From the NCBI GenBank assembly GCA_024138025.1, contig JAMXBD010002810.1, forward strand, positions 1 through 64,000: DNA of 64,000 nucleotides, in the 5' to 3' direction. The translations under genes were made by a program, and so were the position numbers. This stretch comes from Combretum micranthum. Its lineage: Eukaryota > Streptophyta > Magnoliopsida > Myrtales > Combretaceae. This document shows, one piece after another, positions 23,990 through 37,299 of this stretch. Numbering within the stretch: position 1 is the stretch's first letter; each line of letters starts with the position of its first letter. The notes under the pieces were generated by a model. The model did not search any database. It was not told where the DNA came from and saw only the letters and a list, made by a program, of their open reading frames with translations.

Positions 23990-26900
23990 ATCTCAAGCAT
24001 ATCATCAGTATGGATCTTCTCGAATCCAATGATACCTAACATCGATGTGTTTGGATCTGGAATAGAATGTTGGGTTCTTACTAAGATGTATAGCACTCTC
24101 GCTGTCACAAAACATCCTTAAATCTTCTTGCTTTTGGCTCAATTCTTCCAAAAACTTCTTCATCCACAAGACTTCCTTGGAAGCTTCAATCACAGCTATA
24201 TATTCTGCTTTAGTAGTGGATAGTGCAACACATTTCTACAACTTGGATTGCCAAGACACCGTTCCCCTGCATAAGTAATATGATAACCTAAAGTGGACTT
24301 CATGGAATCAAGATCTCCAGCCATATCATCACCTAAAAACCCTTCTAGTATAGGCTTACTACCACCAAACTGTAAACTTAACCTGGAAGTGCCCCTAAGA
24401 TACCTGAAAATCTATTTAATAGTGGTCAAATGCCCTTTAATTGGATTCGAGAGATAGTAGCTAACCACACAATAGCATGAGTAATATCCGGTCCAATGCA
24501 TACCATAGCACACATTAGACTACCAATAGCTAAAGCATACGGAATTTTCTTCATGTCTTCTTTTGCTACCTCACTTTTAAGACACTGTTAAGAACTAAGC
24601 TTGAAGTGACCTGCAAGTGGAGAAAAAACAAGTTTTGCCTTACTCATGTTGAATCTCTCCAGCACCTTTTCTAGCTATCTCTCCTGTGATAGCCACATTT
24701 TCTAGCCCTTCCTATCACAAATGATTCTCATACAGAGAATTTGGGTTGTGGGTTTAGTGAAACACTTATTCAGTGTAGTCTTCATATTTTGAATCTACTT
24801 AGCATCATTGTCAATAATCAACATATAATCTACATATAGTAGGAGTATAAGAAACTTACCACCAGCAAAACTCTTAATAAAAACACAATGGTCTGATGCA
24901 GTCCTATTGTAATCCTGATCAATCATGAAGGAGTTAAACTTTTGGCACCACTGCCTTGGAGCCTATTTCAACCCATACAAGCTCTTCTTTAATTTGCAAA
25001 TAAGATGCTCCTTCTCCTTAACCTTGAACCCTTCAGGTTGCTCTATGTAGATTTCTTCCTCCAAGTCTCCATGAAGGAATGCTATCTTCACATCCATCTA
25101 CTCAATCTCCAAGTTCAAACATGCTCCTATACTCAGTACAATCCGAATGGAAGATATATTCACTACTAATGAGAAAATCTCATCAAAATCAACCCCTTTC
25201 TTCTTACTGAACCCTTTCACAACTTGTTTAGCCTTGTATTTTGGTTGTGAACTATTTTCTTCGGTCTTCACTCTGTAGACCAATTTTTTCTTTAGAGGTC
25301 TCTTGCCCTTTAGCAGTTCCACCAAATCATATGTCTTGTTCTCACGCAAGGATTTTATCTCTTCTTGCATGGCTTTAACCTATTTTTTTTCCGCTCATGT
25401 ACGATTGCCTCTTTATAGCATTTTGGCTCTCTCCTATCTGTTAACATGACATACTCATCTGGATTGTATCTAACTGATGGTCTTCTATCTCTTGAAGATC
25501 TCCTCAACTTAATCTACTGATGAAGCTCTTAGGGCTCTTCAATTGTGTCTTCCACATCTCCCCCATCATTAGTATCTTCAAATGAGCACTAGATTTACAT
25601 TAGTAGGGATCTCATATGAGGATTTAGATTTTTCAAGCTTCTCAATATATTTAATAGTGTTGTCTTCAAGAAAGACCACGTCTCTACTTCTAACAATCAT
25701 CTTCTCAACTGGATCCCACAATCTGTATCCATACTCATTATGTGCATAACCAAGAAAAACGCATTGCTTTGACTTTGCATCAAGCTTCGTTCTTTCATCC
25801 TTTGAAATATGCACAAATACCCTACAACCAAACGCTTGTAAGTGCTCATAATAAATTTCCTTACTTGTCTAGACTCTCTTTAGGATATCTCCATCCAAAT
25901 CATAAGAAGGAGATAGATTTATCAGATTAACAGCTGTTCTCATAGCTTCACCCTAGAATGATTTAGGAAACTTAGTATGAGATAACATACACTTCACTCT
26001 CTTTGTAATAGTACGATTCATTCTCTCTACAATGCCATTATGCTATGGGGTCTTTGGAACTGTCTTTTCCAATTTAATCCCATGATCTCTACAATACTCT
26101 TCAAACAGTCCTTTGTATTCACCACTATTGTTTGCTCTGACAGATATCAATTTTCTTCCTGTTTCTCTTTCTACTCTAGTATGGAATTGATTAAATACAT
26201 CCGGCACTTGATCCTTAGACTTCAAAGCAAAGGTCCACAACTTCCTAGAGTGATCATCAATGAATGTAAAAAAATAAAGAGCACCACCTACTATCCTATC
26301 TTTCATATAATACACATCTATGTGAACCAAATCCAATATATGAGATTTCCTGGCATACGGATTTCTCTAAAGAATAACCCTATGTTGTTTACTAACAAGA
26401 CAATTAGTGTAAGTTTTTAGAGGAGTACCTTTTACATCCGGTAGAAGTTATTTCTTGACAAGCAGTTGGAGCCTTTTCTCACTCATGTGACCAAGCCTCT
26501 TATGCCACAGATCTATAGAAGCATAATTTGTCAAATTCACATCTTCTTTATTTAGTTTTGCTAACATTAAGTAAAGGGTAATACTTTTTCTTCCCTTTTG
26601 CCACAATAAGAGAACCAATGGTAAGCTTCTATTTACCTTCACCAAAGTGACTGTGATAGCCTTCATCATCAAGTTTCCCTACAAATATAAGGTTTAAGCG
26701 AATATTTGGAACATGTCTAACATCTCTAAGAATGAGCCTGCAACCAATGTTAGTCTCTAAAATAAGATTTCCAATGCCCACATTTTAGATGTTTCATTAT
26801 TTCCTATCCTGACATTGCTATAATCACTAGCAATATAATGAGAAAAATTCACCATGTGCTTACATGAAAGGAGGCATTAGAATCTATAACCCAGTCACTA

Positions 26901-27787
26901 TCATGACCAGCAAGACTAACAAAATCCTCATCCTAGGTAACAACTATCTCACCACCTGCTACTGCTGCAACAATTGTGTCTTAATCTTTTTCATCACCCT
27001 TAACTTTACCCTGCTCTCTCTTCCACAGTCTACATTCTTTCTTGAAATGCCCTGGCTTGTTATAGTAGATGCATTTGACATTTTTCCTTCCTCTTGATTT
27101 AGATCTTCCCCTAGGTTTATCAGATCTATTAGATTTATCATTTAACCCTCTGATCTTACTTCTACCATGCCTTTCCTGCTTGTTAGTAACAAGTGCTCGA
27201 GTGTCAAAACTCGTGTCAAGATCTTTCCTCCTAGCTTCTTCATTCATCAGGCTATCTTTCAACATTGCAATGGTAAGCTTTCCATCTAGAGCAAAATTAC
27301 TAATAGACACCACAAGTGTCTCCCAGCTTTCAAGCAATGAACTCAACAACAAAAGTGTCTAAATCTGATCATCAAGCACAAGTTTCATAGCAATCAGTTG
27401 ATTCACAAGCCCGTGAAAATCATTCAAGTGCTTATCCATATTGCATCCATCCTAATACTTCAAATGCACTACTCTCCTAATTAAAGAGGTTTTATTCAAG
27501 GCAGTTTGCCTCACATATATGGACTTCAATTTTCTTCATAGAACATTAGCTCTGGTTTCTTAAGCAACATGATGATACACACTTTGATCAATCCATTATC
27601 GAATATATTTGACAGTCTCTCTATGCATTATTGCCAATCTATATTAGATTTATCTGTTGACTTTATAATATCACCACCCAAAGGCAAATACAAATCTTTA
27701 CAATATAGTAGATCTTCCATCATAGACTTCCAAATAGAGCAATTTAATGAATTTAATTTAATCATAGTACTTGATAATTTAACCATG
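23990..27787 (-). pseudogene. Copia gag-pol polyprotein remnant
   Basis: The minus strand carries recognisable pieces in correct order but with many stops and frame changes. Gag starts near 27787 (MVKLSSTMIKLN) and has the zinc knuckle CIYYNKPGHFKKEC near 27080. Protease near 26885 reads WVIDSNASFHVS, with the usual DSGAS glycine replaced. The pre-integrase block at about 26510 has LWHKRLGHMSEKRLQLL. The integrase core (26336-26043) has TFIDDHSRKLW and ANNSGEYKG, where an aspartate is expected before the NSGEY part. RT runs from about 25370 to 24700; its active site near 24820 reads LYVDYML instead of YVDD. RNase H (24193-23990) has FCDSESAIHLSKNP and SRSKHIDVRYHWIRE. Loss of catalytic residues in protease, integrase and RT shows it cannot move on its own. 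Confidence 0.88.
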
Positions 27788-27829
27788 TTTGCAATTCAAG
27801 AATAAACCTAATTTCTTTTTCAACCTAGT

Positions 27830-27841
27830 GCTCTGATACCA
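27830..27841 (-). other. Copia primer binding site (iMet tRNA type)
   Basis: The minus strand reads TGGTATCAGAGC, 3 nt inside the 5' LTR. This is the standard plant copia site complementary to the 3' end of initiator methionine tRNA. Confidence 0.9.
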
Positions 27842-27844
27842 CTT

Positions 27845-28522
27845 TGTTAGGAAAAATCAACCGATAAACTTAGAAGCGATCTGAACGATTTTTCCTCTTG
27901 CTTGTAGTGACAACAAAAATCAAACAAAAATACATAATAAAAACAACAAACACCAGGATTTACGTGAAAAACTCCAATATTAGCAAAAAAACACGAGATC
28001 ACAACATATATTTTTTCCACTATCAACAATAATGGGATAAAACAGTTTTTCTCACTAGATAACATTAGTGGATCATACGGATCTTCACCATAAATGGTGG
28101 ATTTCAATAACAACAGGCCTTTCTCTCTAGGATTTAAGATAGACACACACCAAACCTTAAGACCAAATAATAAGAATTTATATGCAACAACAAAGGGAAA
28201 ACACGAATACAACATAAGCTGGCTTGATAAAATAAAGGATGGCAGTATTAAGAACAGGTGCTAAACTTCGATGTTCCTACGCCAGCAGCATAGCCCTGCC
28301 AGTCTAGGCTGATCTAAGCTCTCAGAAAAAATTTCTCAATTCAAGGCTAGTATTAGGATTAAGATAGTCGTCGACTTTGCTTCTTCTATGGCCGGTGTAC
28401 AAGTATTTCATCTCCTTTGTTTGTACAAAATCTCCTTATTTCAAGTCTTGTTCTAAGTATATATAATATATTTAGGATTTCCTTTATTATTGACTAAAAT
28501 GAGTCGGATCTATAACCTAACA
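27845..28522 (-). repeat. Copia 5' LTR
   Basis: 678 bp, starting TGTTAGG and ending CCTAACA in plus orientation, a short perfect terminal inverted repeat. It is followed by the ATAGT duplication. Confidence 0.9.
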
Positions 28523-30782
28523 ATAGTAAATCGAAGTAGTGAAAATGATAGAAATATAATTGATATCATATTAATTAAGATATTTATTACACCGTAGCTT
28601 TTGATAAAATGGTTCGATAAAATGCCAAATACATGTGCATATCATATATGGACGACAACACTTTTCTTTTATCAAATGATTACATTGACTTGACATGTAT
28701 GGGTTTACTAAGGATCATTTAACTTTAGATTATCGCTATGATATTTCTCAATCCAACTTTCAATGGTCTCAACCTCGATCTTTCTTTGCATCACCAACCA
28801 ATCTGGGTCGCTAGTATTAGATGGACGCAGATCAAGACAATGAGAACCTAAAAAAAAGAGAGAGAGAGAATTTATATCATGGTCTAGGTTATGTGTCATG
28901 CTTGTGGTAGGCAATCCATATATAAAATTAACATTTTATTGGATAACTACAAAGATAGTCACATGATGAAGATTTAAGTACTTTTACCATTGGCTGTAGA
29001 GACTGCAATAATTGTATCTGAAATATTCTCTAACACTCTGAAAGTGGGAACACAAAGTATCGTTAGAATTTTAAAAAATTCTATGTTAATAAATATTGTG
29101 ATGGAATAATGCTTTTGAGTGTTAAAAAGAAATAAAAAGGTATGATTATTCACTAAATTACTAGGTACATAGTAAGGTTACGTTGCAAGTTTAATGAAGG
29201 AGTATAAATTGTGCAATAGAATGATTGGCAATAAATAAAATTTAGGATTGAAAATACTAATTGAAAACTTTTAGGTTGGAACGTGAAAACACCAAAAATT
29301 TTATTCTTCATTTCAATAATGCAGAGAAAAGCACAATGCAATTACTTTCATTGAAAGCATGCTTTTTAGCATGTCACCTTCGACCATGAAAATTAGTAAT
29401 TTATCCTTCAAGGCTTCTCTTGAAAAGCAACCATACCATGAATAAATTTAAGTAAGAAAATAAGGCCAATTAAGCATCATTTCAATATCGGTATTACCAC
29501 CCTTATATTTTCCTTCGGTGCCAAACGATCAAAACTCTCGACACTCCCTAGATCTTAATCTAACAACGATACTCTTTGCTGACTCATTCAGTTTCTTTCA
29601 AGAACTTGAGATGTTATTGGGTACAACGTGAGAGAGAGAAATCAACAAGCATGTTAGGAGATATATTTACTAATGCATCAATGCAAAGAAAAACTCTTAC
29701 ACACCAGTTGTATGTCCAATTTAAGGATACAAAAATGTTGAGAAATCATATATGAAGATGATGAGCGTTTCGCTTTTATATAGGAAAAAAAAACTTAGTA
29801 TGATAAATGAGTTTGAATATAAACTTACCACACGAACTGAAAATGAGAATGGATAGAAGGTACTAATGATATGTCATGTTTGACACGAGAGAATAAACTT
29901 AGGATGAAATTATGATTCTGAGTTTCTTTTCATTTCTCATGTTTGGATACACTTTTAGAAACTAAAATGATGATTTATTAGAATCAACCATTCCGACTTT
30001 GAAGTAAAAATCATTCCACCTTCTTGATAATTCCAGTTTTATTAATTTCATGTAACTTAATTACCTTTTTATCCTATCACTCATTCATAATTTACATTTA
30101 TTATTAGGAATATTTTTGACAAATACACATTAGAGTAATTTCATTACATTCCTAATATATTTCCAAACATATGAATGGATAATTTTGGAATCCCTTTCAA
30201 ATCATTTCCGTGCAGCAAATGTCAGATAAGACTAGAGTTCAATAAAAAGAGCAAAGTCGGAAAGTTGATTTTGATAAATCTTTTCTCTAATACATGATAG
30301 AGTTCGAATCTTAGTGCTTGTTCCTAGAATATAAAAAAATGACAAATAAGGAAATATCAATCTTACCCGGCGCTGCTATAAGGATCCTTAAGTCCGTTGG
30401 AGAAAATAATATTGCTTCCGAACCCTTTAAGAATCAATTTGATGTCCTGTAATTGACCAGGTGAACGATGTCCATTATTTGATAACCCTTTATCATCAAT
30501 TGGAAGGAACATAAGACAAGTGAGACTAAATTCTTCTTTAATTGAAGGAAGTATTATAATTTTCTATTATTTTCAAGAAACTAAGTTGAAGGTAAGGGAT
30601 GTAAATAAAATTAATAACATTATGAATCCCGATATTTAGAATTTCAATAACTAATAACTAAAAAAAAAAAAAAAGAAAATTCAGGAATTTGAGACCTATA
30701 TAGTCAAAATTTTCAATTCTTCCATATTCATCAAGTGTGAATGATATTTCTATAGTATGTATGGATGTGTTCCGTCTATATA

Positions 30783-31025
30783 CACTACAAGAAAGCTAAC
30801 CTTTAGAGATAGAAATCATATGATAGAAAATAAATAAAACAAGTTATATTTCCACAAATAAAATCTATAATAATGGTTTTTGTGATGGAAATTTACAATT
30901 AAAGACAGAATTTTTGTCCTTAAAGACCAAATTTCTTATGGTGATAGTAACCGGCTCACTTGGTCCCTTTTAACAATAATAAGACTTTTTTCACCAATGA
31001 TAAGTTTTTTTTTCTTGTAGTTCCA
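30783..31025. mobile_element. Small CACTA-type non-autonomous element (MITE) in S28 intron 6
   Basis: It starts CACTACAAGAAAG at 30783 and ends TTTCTTGTAGTT at 31025, inverted ends with one changed final base. It is 243 bp and non-coding. The first 11 bases equal the end of the full CACTA element at 7706, whose transposase could in principle act on it. No matching 3-bp flanking duplication is visible (ATA left, TCC right). Confidence 0.65.
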
Positions 31026-32139
31026 TGTTTTTTCACCATCGTAATTAAAACTATATTTATTGTTGGAATAATATTACTGTAATTGCTCCTATTTCATCAT
31101 AACATGGCATCTTTCACCATATTAAGATTAGATGGGAATGGTCCATTATGTTATAGAAGGAAATGTGTACTATAATGTGATGCTATAATAATTACTAGAC
31201 ATGCAAAACATGTTATAATAACATTTAATTACAATATTAAATGCAATAATGTAATAGTTACATACATGACCGCCAAAGTACGTGGTGATCCAATGAGGTC
31301 GAGGGGCAACTCCATACAATCTTAGGCATCCCGCAATGAAGGTGGTTAGATTGAAAGGATGTGGTTGAAACATGGAGTTATTTGTGATGCCTATTGGCAT
31401 TACCATCTCACTGCACCTCTGAAGAAATAATAATTCTTTTTGGATCATTGCAGTGGTAAATACTATGCAGTTATGATTGGAAAATATTTCATACTGGACT
31501 AAATGCCGATCATAACACAAAGTATACAATAAGGTAGATGTAGACATAGGCACATGCGGTACCAAACTGGAACTATGATAAGTTAAGCAATTTTAGAATC
31601 AGGTAAGAAATCATTGGTTTCTTGGTTCCTAGATGATTCTTTGATCTAGAACTATATGGAACCAATGATTCTAGCTGGTACAATTGAAAAAAAGAAAGAA
31701 AATTTGAGAAAATTTAAAAAATAATATTAAATATATAATTATTAATGTTTAAACTATTTCATATAAATAATAAATTTCATTACTCATTCACAATGTTCTT
31801 ATTACTACAAATAAATATAATTTAAAAGCACATATAATTTAGTTTATAAAAACTTCTCCTATAATAAAAATTCCTTAGTGGTTTCATAGTTCAAAAATAG
31901 ACTGGGAACCATTAGTTCGATAGAATCAAATCAGAATCATAAAAGACGGTTTTTGTTTTGGTTCCTCAATTTCAATACTTGGAACCGGTGGTTTCAATTC
32001 GGTTCAATCCCAAAACCATGGCTATGTCTAGATAGATAATGGATAATATACACAAAAGCGCCCAAAGTAGTAACTTACATTATTTTGAAGCACATATACA
32101 TTAATAAAGGTAGGTATATGCCAATTATATGATAATAAA

Positions 32140-32425
32140 AAGGCACGATGCCCAATTTGGTACATGGACTTTGATGAAAAGGTTAATGGGTAACTAAATT
32201 TTAAAAAGTCCAATTTCATACTCATTGGACTTTTATATCCTTAAATACTACTCTACTTTTTATTGTTCTTGAAGTAATAGACACGTCATGAACAATGATT
32301 GAGTAAGGTGGTGTTTAAGGACATGAAAAGTTCAATTGGATATAAAATTATAGTTTTTAAAGCTAAGTACCTAATTCATCTTTTTTGTCAAAATTCAAGT
32401 ACCAAATTGGACATTTTTCCTAATA
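32140..32425. repeat. Foldback MITE, family B (copy 2)
   Basis: It matches 21889-22175 along both arms, for example AAAAAGTCCAATTTCATAC on the left and GGACATGAAAAGTTCAATTG on the right. It lies in S28 intron 5 (between 32824 and 31418). Confidence 0.65.
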
Positions 32426-33999
32426 AAAATGTTTAACTTTTGAGCTGAAATTTTTTCAAATGATAAATTTACATGATAATGGGTATGTATGTTAAAGATC
32501 AAATAGGTGATAAAAATTACTTCAAGCTCAAATAGAATATGTACGGTATGTAAAGTCTGGTATTTAATAAAAGGACAAATTAAATATTAATATCGCAATC
32601 AACCGTATAATAGGTAGAATAATTGGTATAAGGGGTTAAAATAACTTCTTCTAAGGTATATTAAAATTACAAGTCAATGGTTAATATTATTCTTTTAAAA
32701 TATTAACAAGCATCATTCTGACGCATTCCGAACGACATAATATTACTAAAGTTTGTGGGAATACTTAAGACTTCACAAAGGAAAGGTAATTTCAAAGTGG
32801 AAGTTTAGAGTAAGTGTACGTACCTGCCATTGCCAGCCAAGATTTGGATCTGTGGAATCATTAATATAGCATGGCAAATTTCCTTTTGCAGCGACAACCC
32901 CAGCAAAAATTTTTTCCAGAAGTTTAATACTAGAATTTGTATTCGAAGAAGATGCATTATTTATGCTGTTACATATGAGCGTCACTGGGTAGGTCGGTGG
33001 GTGGTTGTATTGAGCTGCTCTAGTATAAATTGATTTTAAGTAATTCTTGAGAACATGGAGGAATTAAAGGCCTGAAATTGAAAATGAGAAGACTCGGGAT
33101 CAATAATTCAATTAATCTACTTTGTTTTCATTAATTTGATTCAAAGTGATAGAGAATTTAGATTAAAGAATTTGAAAATAATATTTAAATGAAGCTGTAA
33201 AATCACAATTTTACTTCTACGATTTTAAGAGTTCATAATTTGAAGAGCCTCTTTTGAGCTAGCTCATACGTAAAATTTTTTTATTTTTTTTTATAAAATC
33301 TTACTTTTTTAATTGATTCTATACGTAAACTCAGTAGCATCTTACGTTTTTAACTAAGGTTTCTGATTTCTTCTATGTGACTCAAGAATGCTAAAAAATG
33401 AACAATACACTCTATTTTATAAATTCATTAACTATTACATTATGGTACTAAATCTTCTTATCATATTTTATTTTTATTTCTACTCTTCCTTGCTCTTTGT
33501 CTCCTTTTTTTTTTTTTTTTTACATTTATAGCCTTAATTCAACTTTAATTTAAATTTACAAGAAAATTTATTTATTTCATTTTATTTATTAATTATGAAC
33601 TTATGGATAAGTTGAAAGGTTTGATTTTCTTTCAATTTACTTACTTTTCAAGCAAAAACAGCACAAAACAATTTAGTTTCAACTTTCTTTCCTGTTTTTT
33701 TTTTTTTTTTTTTTTTATGTTATGAATTAAGAGTTATTATAAAGAAGAGAAATTACTTTCTCCTTCTTTTAAAAATCCATTACAATTTTAATTCTTTTTT
33801 TATGAATGTTGTAACTTGTAAGTGTGTGTGTATAATTTTTCAAAGCTATTTTACATATAGATATTGTAAAAACTTACGTTTCTATGTTTCAATTTTTATT
33901 CCGATTTTGTAGACTCTGTGATAATTCTACATATAACATGAATTTGACAACCTTGTATCGATGGAGATCATCACGTGTTAGCATGATTTATCTTAGGTT

Positions 34000-34265
34000 T
34001 GATGTCATGAATGGTACCTCAACTTTGACAAAATATACAACTTGGTGCCTGAACTTTAAAATTGATCAATTTAGTGCCTAGACTTTATGCATGCCAACAG
34101 TATCACAGTCAAATTCTTTTAGATACTAAATTGATCAATTTCAAAAATTTTCAAGTACTAAATTGATCAATTTTAAAGTTTGAATATTAAGTTGATTAAT
34201 TTCAAAGTTTATATATCTAATTGCATATTTTACCAAAGCTGAGGTAAACATTTGTGACATTATTT
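34000..34265. repeat. Foldback MITE, family A (copy 2), in S28 intron 4
   Basis: It has TTGATCAATTTAGTGCC on the left and several ACTAAATTGATCAATTT words on the right, bounded by GATGTCATGAATGGTAC and CATTTGTGACATTA. The decayed S28 copy near the left edge also has a family A copy in intron 4. Confidence 0.65.
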
Positions 34266-37200
34266 CTTTATCATAATAACAAAAATCAATTAATAATTAG
34301 GACAATTATAAATACTTCCCCCAAACTAATGTTCAATACAAATGAACTTCCTAAACTTTTAAAATATTTTTTTAATTTTATATAACTTTTGAAGATATAC
34401 ACATACTCTTAAAAAAAAATTATAAAGCAAGAAAGCATTTGTTAAAAGAACTATAATAGTAATAGTACGTTGATTGAGGTTTAATATATGGTTCGGCTAA
34501 TACTTATGAAAAAGTTAGTATAGTGCAAAGGATTTCTCTATGTAGATATATTTGCAGTTATTTTTAAGGATTTCCTTGACACATACTTGCATGTTTGGAA
34601 TATTTTGCTTAGACTTGACAGGCCATTCTGTTGGTGAGCCATTTCATCGATTTCTTGCCATGATGCTTTTATGGATTCATAGCATGCCTCACTGGCTTCC
34701 TGAAACCAAAACATTTCAATTATTGGCTGAAGTGTGAAATATGTACACTTACACTATATTACCGTTACTATACATTGATTGAAATATGATAAAAAAGAAA
34801 AAACTTATAAAATCTGACCCTAAAATCTTTGGTGACAATAGCATATATCCATCTTGCGGAGTGATGTCATCAAAATAAAGGATTGGAGCTGATGAGGCTA
34901 GAGCCCCAAGAGTTTGTGTGGATATTTTAGCCTAAACCATGAAGCAAGCACTGCATATATAAAATAATTATGACCAAACCAAATGTTAATATTAATGAAT
35001 AACCAATCTTTCCTCCTTTCCAGTAATAACTAATAATAATAATAAAGCGACAAAGGAAATAATACATACTTCCACCATATGATCCACCAACAACAATTAC
35101 TGGAGAATTGGTGGCATTAAAATTGCTTTTCAAATGCCTAAGGATCGCTGCATAATCTGCCAAAGCTTGAGTGGAGCTAAAATATCCACGAATATTAGCA
35201 TCTTTAAGAACCTCTTCAGAAGTCATATTGAATGGAATGGAGTCGCCATAATATCGATGCTGTCACAATAATAATAAGATTGAATTATAGTATTTAATTT
35301 CCTAGCCAAAAGCCACAAATACAACAATTAATTTTGTCCTGTGGATCACACGCACACATATAATAGTGTATATTTCAATTTAGTAAAAACGTTTATGCAT
35401 GAATCCACTGTCGTATACTTCCAGAGTTGGAGATGTGTGCGATTACGTTTTCATTTCTCCTTTCTAAACTGATGATTTTCAACGGTAATACAATTTGGAT
35501 TTTGTCAAGAGACTAAATAATAAAAAAAATGGTTGCTAGCATCTTATACAAATCCAATAGAGTCCTACTATTATAGGCTAGCAATTCAAGTCTACTCTAT
35601 CAACTCATTAATTTACATGAAACTAATTCAAAATACCATGATGCAAATAGGAAAAAAAATTAAATTAAAAACATTCAAACTTTACATGAAATTAGATATT
35701 TTCTTCACATAACCTATAAATGTCAAAATCAAGAACTCATCTTCATCTTATTCAGAAGACTCAATTTTCTTTATGAGAGAAGCTTTTTCTCTCTCTGTCT
35801 AAACAATACGACCTTCCAAACCGAACTACATCAACTCCGATCCTCGAAACAAAAAAATTCGTTATCGTACCCATCTGAACATCGGTGTCTAGGTGTGATG
35901 ATGGAAACAGAAATTGAGCTAAGTCCATGTTTAGGGCCATAAGGTTTCTATTCACAGTCCTTGGGTCTTACTAGTAGAGTTAGCAAGTGCGACTTGCAAC
36001 TCAATGAGTATTTGGTGACTAATTCGCGAAAATAAGGAAGATCAAGAAAAATTAAATTTTGAAATGCTTATTGAAATGTTTTAAAATGAGATTAAAATTC
36101 TTTTTTCAAATTTGGTGTTTACAAATGCAAACAACTTCTAGAAATTGACGTTTCAATTTTTAAATTAAAGGATTAAAAAGATAGACTTATGAGAGTTGGA
36201 GCTTGAAAGCTCCATCAAGGGTGCATGCAAAAGGGGGAAGACAATGTACATGCTCAATTTAAAATATAAGCCCCACGGGAAGGCAAGATCCTTTTTATTA
36301 TATATTAAAATTTAATCAGATCTTTAACTTTTCAAATAGCTTTGAAAAATACCCATAAATGCTCTTTAACTTGTTTTTTGTGGTAGTGTTTGTGGGCGAA
36401 AAAATTGCTGGAAGGAACTTATCACATCTATGAGCTGCGGCAGCAAAAGCATAGAGGATGAAGGTGGAGATCTAAATCCGTTGGAAGAGCAAAGGACTAC
36501 AAGGAATAGTAATGGAGCTTTCAAGCTCCATTAATGGCGTCTAGAGAAGAAGAAGGAGAGAGAGAGGAGAGGGAAGAGACAAGGAAAAAAATAAAAATAT
36601 ATTAAAAAACTAAAAAAATTACCTGTACCGATGAAAAATAATATTTTAATCGGATTGATCTGCTACGTTATTGAATTGATGGAAAAATAGACGGAATCCG
36701 TCTACAAGTAACATAAGTGAAAGATTTAAAAAGTTTAGGTATTTTCTTATGACGAATTTTATTTAGATGTATTTATGCTATAATCGAAAAAATTCAAGTA
36801 CCGTAAGTAAAATTTACCGAAGTTTTGCTTTACATACCTCTATATAAACTAATAGAGCTTTAAATCGTTGTGCATTTTCGGGAAGGAATCCGATGTTTGT
36901 CACGTTTAATGGTGATTCCGCGCCAAGATAAGCCAGGATTGGTGCATCTGATCCACCCCAATACTTTGAGTTGATCACATACTTTTGTTTAAAAGTAGTG
37001 TAACTTTCTGGCCTATAGTTGAAATGATCAAGTGTTTGGTTGAAGAAAAATGTTCTAAATTCCTCTGGCAAGGAAGCTGGAGCTGTGTATTGTGCATTTT
37101 CAAAAATTGTTCTGTCCAGTTACTTAGGCTTTGGATTTGTACTTGATGAAGGGCATGGGCACAAGCTAATAATGAGAAGCCAAGAGAGAACAAGAAAGTT

Positions 37201-37292
37201 TGCTGATAAGATGTGGAGATCGTCATTGGAATGGTATCGTGACTTGCAAGCAAAAAATTAGAGGGAATGAGTAGTGAGGCCCTAGCATGCTA

Positions 37293-37299
37293 ATTTATA
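37293..37299 (-). promoter_or_regulatory. Likely TATA box of the S28 gene
   Basis: The minus strand reads TATAAAT, 67 nt upstream of the ATG at 37226. Its position suits a plant promoter with a short 5' untranslated region. Inferred from sequence only. Confidence 0.5.

Larger units (their letters stand above)
23239..28522 (-). mobile_element. Ty1/copia LTR retrotransposon, old and defective
   Basis: Two LTRs (23239-23920 and 27845-28522) bracket a gag-pol remnant. The 5-bp target duplication ATAGT lies at 23234-23238 and 28523-28527. The minus-strand 5' LTR is 27845-28522. It is followed after 3 nt by TGGTATCAGAGC, the primer site for initiator methionine tRNA. A purine-rich tract precedes the 3' LTR at about 23921-23945. 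Domain order gag, protease, integrase, RT, RNase H fits copia, and the sequence style fits the Tnt1-like group. The LTRs differ at many substitutions, so the insertion is old. It lies about 185 bp downstream of the stop codon of the S28 gene. Confidence 0.92.
28708..37226 (-). pseudogene. S28 serine carboxypeptidase (lysosomal Pro-X carboxypeptidase-like), 9 exons, frame-disrupted
   Basis: Exons: 37226-36838, 35259-35070, 34950-34819, 34699-34587, 33071-32824, 31418-31266, 30446-30367, 29037-28988, 28847-28708, all with GT/AG borders and about 500 codons in total, the usual family length. The ATG opens a signal peptide (MTISTSYQQTFLFSLGFSLL), then [17 protein letters not shown], typical of S28. 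The catalytic serine is in VIVVGGSYGG (exon 2), the aspartate in [11 protein letters not shown] (exon 7), and the histidine in GSHCLDLRP (exon 9). Such enzymes are secretory or vacuolar peptidases cleaving after proline. Breaks: exon 1 loses frame in an A-run at 37102-37106; exon 3 near 34913 and again near 34843; exon 5 near 33060. The first three are each consistent with one missing base in or beside a short run. It is either a young pseudogene or a real gene hit by consensus errors. A family A MITE lies in intron 4, a family B MITE in intron 5 and a CACTA-type MITE in intron 6. Confidence 0.85.
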
